A DNA stretch of 64,000 nt from Smallanthus sonchifolius (lineage: Eukaryota; Streptophyta; Magnoliopsida; Asterales; Asteraceae), in the NCBI GenBank assembly GCA_023525975.1, contig CM042040.1, forward strand, positions 51,801,486 through 51,865,485, in the 5' to 3' direction. A program made the translations under genes and the position numbers. Below the pieces are notes generated by a model. It worked only from the letters and a program-made list of their open reading frames with translations. It was not told where the DNA came from and did not search any database. This document shows positions 58,591 to 64,000 of the stretch, piece by piece; the first letter of the stretch is position 1, and each line of letters starts with the position of its first letter.

Positions 58591-59613
58591 GAGTAAACTT
58601 CGTTTTTGGCCCATTAGGTTTGGCTTGTTTAACTCTTTTAGTCCAAAAAAGAATCTTTTAACATATCAGCCCATAAGGTTGTATTTTTGTAACAATTTCA
58701 GTCCATTACACTAACTCTGTTAACTTTTCTGTTAAGATATGGACATTTTAGTTATTTTATTTTTAAGTAAACTAGTTAATCTTTTCAGTCCAATAAAAAC
58801 TTTTTTAGGCTTTTTCATAAAAAAAAATTTCTACTTTTTTTAAAAAAGTTTTTTTAATTTTTTAAAATCATTTTTTTTCTCGTAAAAACGTCTTTTTTGA
58901 ATCTTTTAAAAAACGTTTTTTCACTTTTCTAAAAAACACCTTTTTAACTTTTTTCATAAAAAAACGTTTTTAAAAACATTTTTTTAGTTTTTTTTATAAA
59001 AAAGTTTTTTACTTTTTTCGTAAAATGTTTTTTAACTATTTTAAAAACGTTTTTTTTTACTTTTTAAAAAAAGACATTTTTGAATCTTTTTAAAAACATT
59101 TTTTCACTTTTCTAAAAAATATTTTTTAAAACGTTACTTTTTTTCATAAAAACGTTTTTAAAAATATTTTTTCATTTTTTTTATAAAAACGTTTTTTAGC
59201 TTATTCGTAAAATATTTTTTTAACTATTTTAAAAACGTATTTTTTTAAATAGTTCACTATTTTTAAAACTAGTTCACTCAAAAAAGTAAAAAAAAAACGT
59301 TTTTAAAATAGTTAAAAAAACATTTTATAAAAAGCTAAAAAAAATTTATAAAAAAAACTAAAAAAATATTTTTAAATCGCTTTTTATGAAAAAAAATTTT
59401 AAATTTTTTTTATCAAAAAATGTTTTTAAAAAGATTAAAAAAAGACGTTTTTACGGAAAAAAGAACTAAAAATATTTTTTAAAAGTAAAAAAAAACGTTT
59501 TTAAAAAAGTAGAATTTTTTTTTGAAAAAATCTAAAAAACAAACTAAAATGATTATAAAAATAAAACCTCAGAGGCTAGACCAAACCGCATGAGCTAAAA
59601 ACGAAATTTACTC
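58591..59613. mobile_element. Mutator-type fold-back element upstream of FKF1
   Basis: The ends GAGTAAACTTCGTTTTTGGC and the inverse GAGTAAATTTCGTTTTTAGC match. Exact 9-bp duplications TATTAATTG lie at 58582-58590 and 59614-59622. The left arm is T-rich with AAAAACGTTTTT words and the right arm is its A-rich inverse, so a single strand could fold along its length. A 9-bp duplication is the mark of Mutator-like transposition. It ends about 230 bases before the FKF1 start codon. Confidence 0.9.
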
Positions 59614-59687
59614 TATTAATTGCAATTCATAGTTTAATTTCTATAACAAGAAAAGTAATTTGCCAAACCCAATCATACATAAAAGAA

Positions 59688-59700
59688 CACGTGTCACGTG
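59688..59700 (+). promoter_or_regulatory. Two adjacent G-boxes upstream of FKF1
   Basis: CACGTGTCACGTG holds two CACGTG cores separated by one base. G-boxes bind bZIP and bHLH factors, including light-signalling PIFs. It lies about 150 bases before the start codon. Confidence 0.75.
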
Positions 59701-59762
59701 TTGATTTGTTAACGACAAAGAAGGAATTAAAATTGTTTTTGTATTTATTTTGTCTTCCGGCG

Positions 59763-59805
59763 GATATTTTGAAAGGTAGATATTTTGAAAGTTGAATAAA
59801 TATCT
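59763..59805 (+). promoter_or_regulatory. Cluster of three evening-element-like sites before FKF1
   Basis: AGATATTTT (59778-59786) is an exact evening element on the minus strand (AAAATATCT). GATATTTT at 59763-59770 and AAATATCT at 59798-59805 match eight or fewer of its bases. The first two lie in a direct repeat, GATATTTTGAAAG. Evening elements are bound by CCA1/LHY/RVE clock factors and drive evening-phased expression, which is the known pattern of FKF1. They lie 40-80 bases before the ATG, near or inside the 5' leader. Confidence 0.72.
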
Positions 59806-59844
59806 GTGGGCTTCTCTTTCACCCTTGTATCTTGGCTGACAGCT

Positions 59845-62808
59845 ATGGGGATGGCCAGAGATGACGATTCGCCGGATCTCACGACGGCGAAGAGGCTGAA
59901 ATTTGACTACTACGACGACGATTGCGGCGATGTAGACGAAGAGGACAGTTGCGGTGGATTTTCCTTGAGGTTAGGCGACTTTTTCAATCCCTTGGTGCCG
60001 ACTTCAATCGTGGTTTCGGATGCTATGGAACCAGATTGTCCTGTAATTTACGTGAACAAGGTCTTCGAATCCGTCACCGGTTATCGCGCCGACGAAGTCC
60101 TTGGTCGGAACTGGTAAACGTTCTTTTTCCGATTTGTGTTTTTTTGTTACTTCAATTCGTTTCTGTTTTCTTGTGGAAATGGTATTAAATTGCATCTTAC
60201 TTCTAGATCTCATAAAAAAGTTATGTTTCATAATTTCTTAGAGCAATTTGCATTTGATTTTCATATTTGTTCTTTTTATTAATTGTTGTAATTATTTTAT
60301 GTTTTAAAGAGCTAAGCTTTTGAAAAGAAGTTCATGGCATAAATTGATTTGGACGACAATCGACCATGGTTAGGGTATAGACAGTTGCCACAGTCGAAAC
60401 TGAGGGGGCTGCTTATATAAGTTAATAAGGTGTTTGGGGGCTACTTATGCCATTTTTAAGAAATAAGGGGCTTACTTATGACTTATAACTTATCAAGTTT
60501 TAAAGATTTGAAAAGGAATCCCAAACACCCCTGAACCAAGTCGATTGGCTGTTTGGTTCGCAGTTTATCTGTCCGGTTTGGAACTTAGAACCTGTCATTC
60601 GTTTAACCTTTAAGCAATTATAATATTCATGAATTTATTCTTCATCATTTTAAAATTTTAATACAAACAAACAATTTTGAAAAGTAGAAAAATAGAAGAT
60701 AAAAGATCGATTCCAACGGCCACTAGGCCGACCTAACCTGACTGGGTTGGTTTGCCGGTTTCATATATACGAAACCATAGTTATCGGTTTTATTTAATTT
60801 TTTTTATCAAAACCGAACCCGTAACTATGGATAAATGTTCATAACATTAAATTGTCATCAAGTTGCTCAAACTATTTGTGCCTCAAAAAGAAATTTTACA
60901 TGTTTAGCCTAAACCGTTTTGTTTATCTAGGTTTTGTTAATTTTTCGTACTCAGTTTCCTCTAAATAAATTTTTAAATTTTTAAATTTTTCATCCCTAAT
61001 GAATCAGAAAAAAAAATGTAACTTGAAAGAATTTAAAAAAAATGCTGGACATGAAAAAATATCTTCCATCATAATTGTGTACATTGTAGAGCTAATTTCT
61101 TGATATTCAGATGCCTTACTTTTAATTTATATGTGTGTTTAGCTCTGAGATTGGTCACTGATTTATTGTAGATCATGTTCTTGATTTGCAAATGTTTCTT
61201 CTTCTTCTCAGTCGCTTCTTGCAGTACAGAGACCCACGAACCCAAAGGCGGCACCCATTGGTGGACCCTGTTTGTGTTTCAGAGATCAGAAGATGCCTTG
61301 ATGAAGGCATTGATTTCCAGGGAGAGCTTCTCAACTTCAGAAAAGACGGTACCCCTCTAGTCAACCGCCTGAGACTCGCTCCCATACATGGTGATGACGG
61401 TGTAGTCACACACATCATAGGCATCCAGGTATTTACAGAAACCAAAATTGATCTAAACAGTGCATCATACCCTGTTTTTAAAGAAACTTGCAAGAATCAA
61501 TCGGATCAGGCAATGGGTAAGTACTCCCCGAAAAGTGGACAAATGAAGTGTACAGACAGCCTGCAGGTGTGTGGGATTCTTCAGCTTTCTGATGAAGTGT
61601 TAGCTCAGAACATTTTGTCTCGTTTGACGCTTAGAGATGTTGCTTCAATTGGATCGGTTTGTAGAAGAATTCGTCAGCTTACAAAAAATGAGTATGTTAG
61701 GAAAATGGTGTGTCAAAATGCTTGGGGAAGAGAAGTGACATGTGCATTGGAACACATGACAAAGAAGTTGGGGTGGGGTCGGCTTGCTCGTGAACTCACC
61801 ACGCTCGAAGCCGTTTGTTGGAAGAAACTCAGAGTCGGTGGTGCGGTCGTGCCCTCACGTTGCAATTTCAGTGCGTGTGCTGCTGGGAACCGGTTAGTTT
61901 TATTTGGTGGGGAAGGGGTTAACATGCAGCCAATGGATGATACATTTGTCCTCAACCTGGATGCGGTGAATCCCCAGTGGCGGCAGGTGAGCGTGAAGTC
62001 CTCCCCACCGGGTCGGTGGGGCCACACGCTCTCGTGCCTTAACGGGTCTTGGTTAGTGGTGTTTGGTGGGTGTGGGAAGCAGGGATTGTTGAACGATGTG
62101 TTTGTTCTTGACCTAGATGCCAAACAACCGACATGGATAGAAGTGTTCGGTGGTGGTCCGCCGCTACCCAGATCTTGGCACAGCTCATGCACCATTGAAG
62201 GATCAAAACTAGTTGTCTCAGGCGGGTGCACCGATGCAGGAGTTCTTCTCAACGACACGTTCTTGCTTGATCTCACAATGGAAAAACCAGTGTGGAGAGA
62301 GATTCCTACTTCACAGGTCCCACCTTCTCGACTGGGACATTCACTTTCGGTTTACGGGAGAAGTAAGATTCTTATGTTTGGTGGGCTTGCTAACAGTGGT
62401 CATTTAAGGTTAAGATCAAGTGAGGCATACACAATAGATCTAGTGGACAAGAAGCCTCAATGGAGGCTTTTAGAATGCAATGCATTCACAGGGGTAGGAA
62501 CCCAGAGTGCTGTGGTTCCACCGCCTAGGCTTGACCATGTAGCCATGAGTATGCCATGTGGGCGTGTTATAATATTTGGTGGTTCGATTGCTGGGCTACA
62601 CTCTCCTTCTCAGGTTTTCTTGCTGGACCCATCAGAGGAAAAACTGTCTTGGAGGATCCTAAATGTGCCTGGTCAGGCTCCAAAGTTTGCTTGGGGTCAT
62701 AGTACTTGCGTGGTTGGGGGTACACGGGTTCTTGTGCTTGGTGGTCACACAGGCGAAGAGTGGGTTCTTAACGAGTTGCATGAATTGTGCTTGGCGAGCA
62801 GGCCATGA
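59845..62808 (+). CDS. FKF1: FKF1 (ADAGIO-type blue-light F-box/kelch protein)
   Basis: FKF1 is a blue-light receptor and SCF ubiquitin-ligase subunit. With GIGANTEA it removes CDF repressors of CONSTANS and so times flowering. Exon 1 is 59845-60113 and exon 2 is 61212-62808; the intron (1098 bases, GT-AG) splits the codon of the photoactive Cys. The product is 621 residues (Arabidopsis FKF1 is about 619). The LOV domain spans about 45-165 with GRNCRFLQYRDPRTQRRH; Cys90 forms the flavin adduct and Gln162 (IGIQVF) is the flavin-side Gln. The F-box is at about 208-255 (ILQLSDEVLAQNILSRL). Kelch repeats fill 305-615 (RLVLFGGEGVN, WLVVFGGCGKQG, LVVSGGC, ILMFGG, VIIFGGS, VLVLGGHTG). RDPRTQRRHPLVDP and HELCLASR favour FKF1 over ZTL/LKP2. 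ATG 59851 (MARDD) is an alternative start. Intact. Confidence 0.97.
60114..61211 (+). other. FKF1 intron
   Basis: GTAAACG donor and TTCTTCTCAG acceptor. The middle (60330-60840) has GGTTTGG/CCGGTTT words like those of the hAT elements nearby, but no clear ends. Confidence 0.85.
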
Positions 62809-63659
62809 TGTATAATGTTGCTGCTTTCATTTTTATCACCTAGTGAGTATGTCATAAGAAGCTACTATAAATACACAGCTTGTGTAATGCTTATTGAGGT
62901 TTATATATTATTTCACAGAAACAAAACAGTATTTGATCACGTTTTCTGTAAATCACTCGCTCTACCAGTCAGTCATGAATATGATTTAGAGTACAACACC
63001 CTCACACTTGTTGAAATCCATGAATAGATCGGGTTATTTCGTTTTCGGTTTAATCGGGTTGGGTTTCAGGTAGGGACACATTATTGAAAATAATTAATGA
63101 ATCAAGTTTAAAAACATAAAATGAACGCGTATGTGAAACAAAAATAAACATATTTCTATGAGATTAAAGCTTCAAATAACAAGTGTTATATCCTAGTCTA
63201 ACATTAATCAATCAAAGGTATACTAAATCAAATATTATTAAGAAATAAATTAATGAACAAATATTAGATTATGCGAACATATGTTGGTACCATTGTTTCT
63301 TTAACTTCATGAAAAACTAAATGTTCAGCAATAGTAATAAGATTATAATTTATAAATAGAAAGGTAAGAACAATTACGTAATATTGATCTATTAATTTAG
63401 TGATATAGTACTATGATTGTAATTTATAAACCATATTTATAAGGTTACGAGTTATTCGGGTACGAGTTTAATCGGTTCAGGTGAAGTCGGGTTAGATTAA
63501 TTGGGTACGGGTAAAATCAAGGGGCCTAGTATATATGGCGCCCAAAATGCATATAATATGACAAATTTTTTTTGTAAGTTTAAATTTACTAGTTCCTCGT
63601 CGTGGGAAATGCAAAGAAAGGATTGAAAATTAGCCAAGACTATTTCTAATGCCTAGAAC
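62809..63659. other. FKF1 3' flank
   Basis: Probably begins with the FKF1 3' untranslated region. CGGGTT-rich stretches near 63030-63070 and 63455-63515 surround AT-rich DNA. No gene was recognised. Confidence 0.5.
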
Positions 63660-64000
63660 TAGGGGCGTTCGCGGTTGGGATTGATAGCTTTTGATTAAAA
63701 TAATTGGCCAAACTGTCAACCAGTTTTGGAAAGCGGCAAACCAAACTGACTGGGTCGGTTGGACAAGCTGATTAGGCTCAGTTTGGTGGTTTGAACCCTT
63801 TTTGGTTTTCCAAAATCATTAAACCTTTTCAGATGATAAAAGAATAAAAGATGATTCATGAAATATTATACCATACATAAATGCATATTCTAAAACTGAA
63901 AAAAAACTAATTAAGGTTAAACACTTGTTTGGTTTGCACGACCAACTCCAAGTTCCACAGTCGGCCGAACTTAACTTGTTGACCTAGCCGTATAAATCTC
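63660..64000. mobile_element. Possible hAT element, left end only
   Basis: Starts TAGGGGCGTTCGCGGTTGGG, a typical plant hAT-type end. The interior carries GGTTTGG and CCAAACTG words. The right end lies beyond the window, so no target duplication can be tested (candidate left copy CCTAGAAC). Confidence 0.45.

Noticed and set aside
59806..59844. GTG start upstream of the FKF1 ATG
   Set aside because: Plant mRNAs start at ATG; the ATGs at 59845 and 59851 fit the family N-terminus.
61713..62276. 187-codon ORF on the minus strand
   Set aside because: It is the antisense of the FKF1 kelch exon and has no protein-like motif.

Overview
The window is nuclear DNA of a flowering plant. The evidence is two intron-containing plant genes (SPT4 and the blue-light F-box gene FKF1), plant-type retroelements, many small Helitrons and an integrated plant pararetrovirus. 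The gene sequences fit a core eudicot. An asterid or Asteraceae host is only my guess. No bacterial or organellar feature and no CRISPR array was seen.

Only two genes look intact. SPT4 (minus strand, 4328-7865) has five exons totalling 115 codons and lies in the repeat-rich left part. Its third intron holds a SINE and an internally deleted hAT element. FKF1 (plus strand, 59845-62808) has two exons, 621 codons, a LOV domain, an F-box and kelch repeats. Its upstream region has two adjacent G-boxes and three evening-element-like sites, and is bordered by a Mutator-type fold-back element.

Everything else is layered mobile DNA. Left part (1-18.4 kb): two hAT elements with 8-bp target duplications, a run of about nine Helitrons (A/T insertion, terminal hairpin, CTAG end), a LINE with a 17-bp target duplication, SINEs and LTR remnants. 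Middle (18.4-30.5 kb): elements that sit in (TA)n tracts, then a decayed caulimovirid copy (21912-26306) and a stretch carrying fragments of two host genes, an MRS2-4-like magnesium transporter and a KASII-like condensing enzyme. Right part (30.5-58 kb): more (TA)n-bounded elements with five solo LTRs of two families nested inside.

The most interesting structure is a group of (TA)n-bounded elements. A 15-kb member (37671-52711) has matching inverted ends, a FAR1/MuDR-type transposase gene with SWIM and zinc-knuckle motifs, and a convergent ORF of the kind usually linked to Ulp1-like proteases. It sits inside another (TA)n element that carries a fragment resembling the checkpoint gene MAD1. 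Each of these elements carries many copies of its own short palindrome of the general form TTAC...GTAA. The core differs from element to element, which suggests co-diversified recognition sites.
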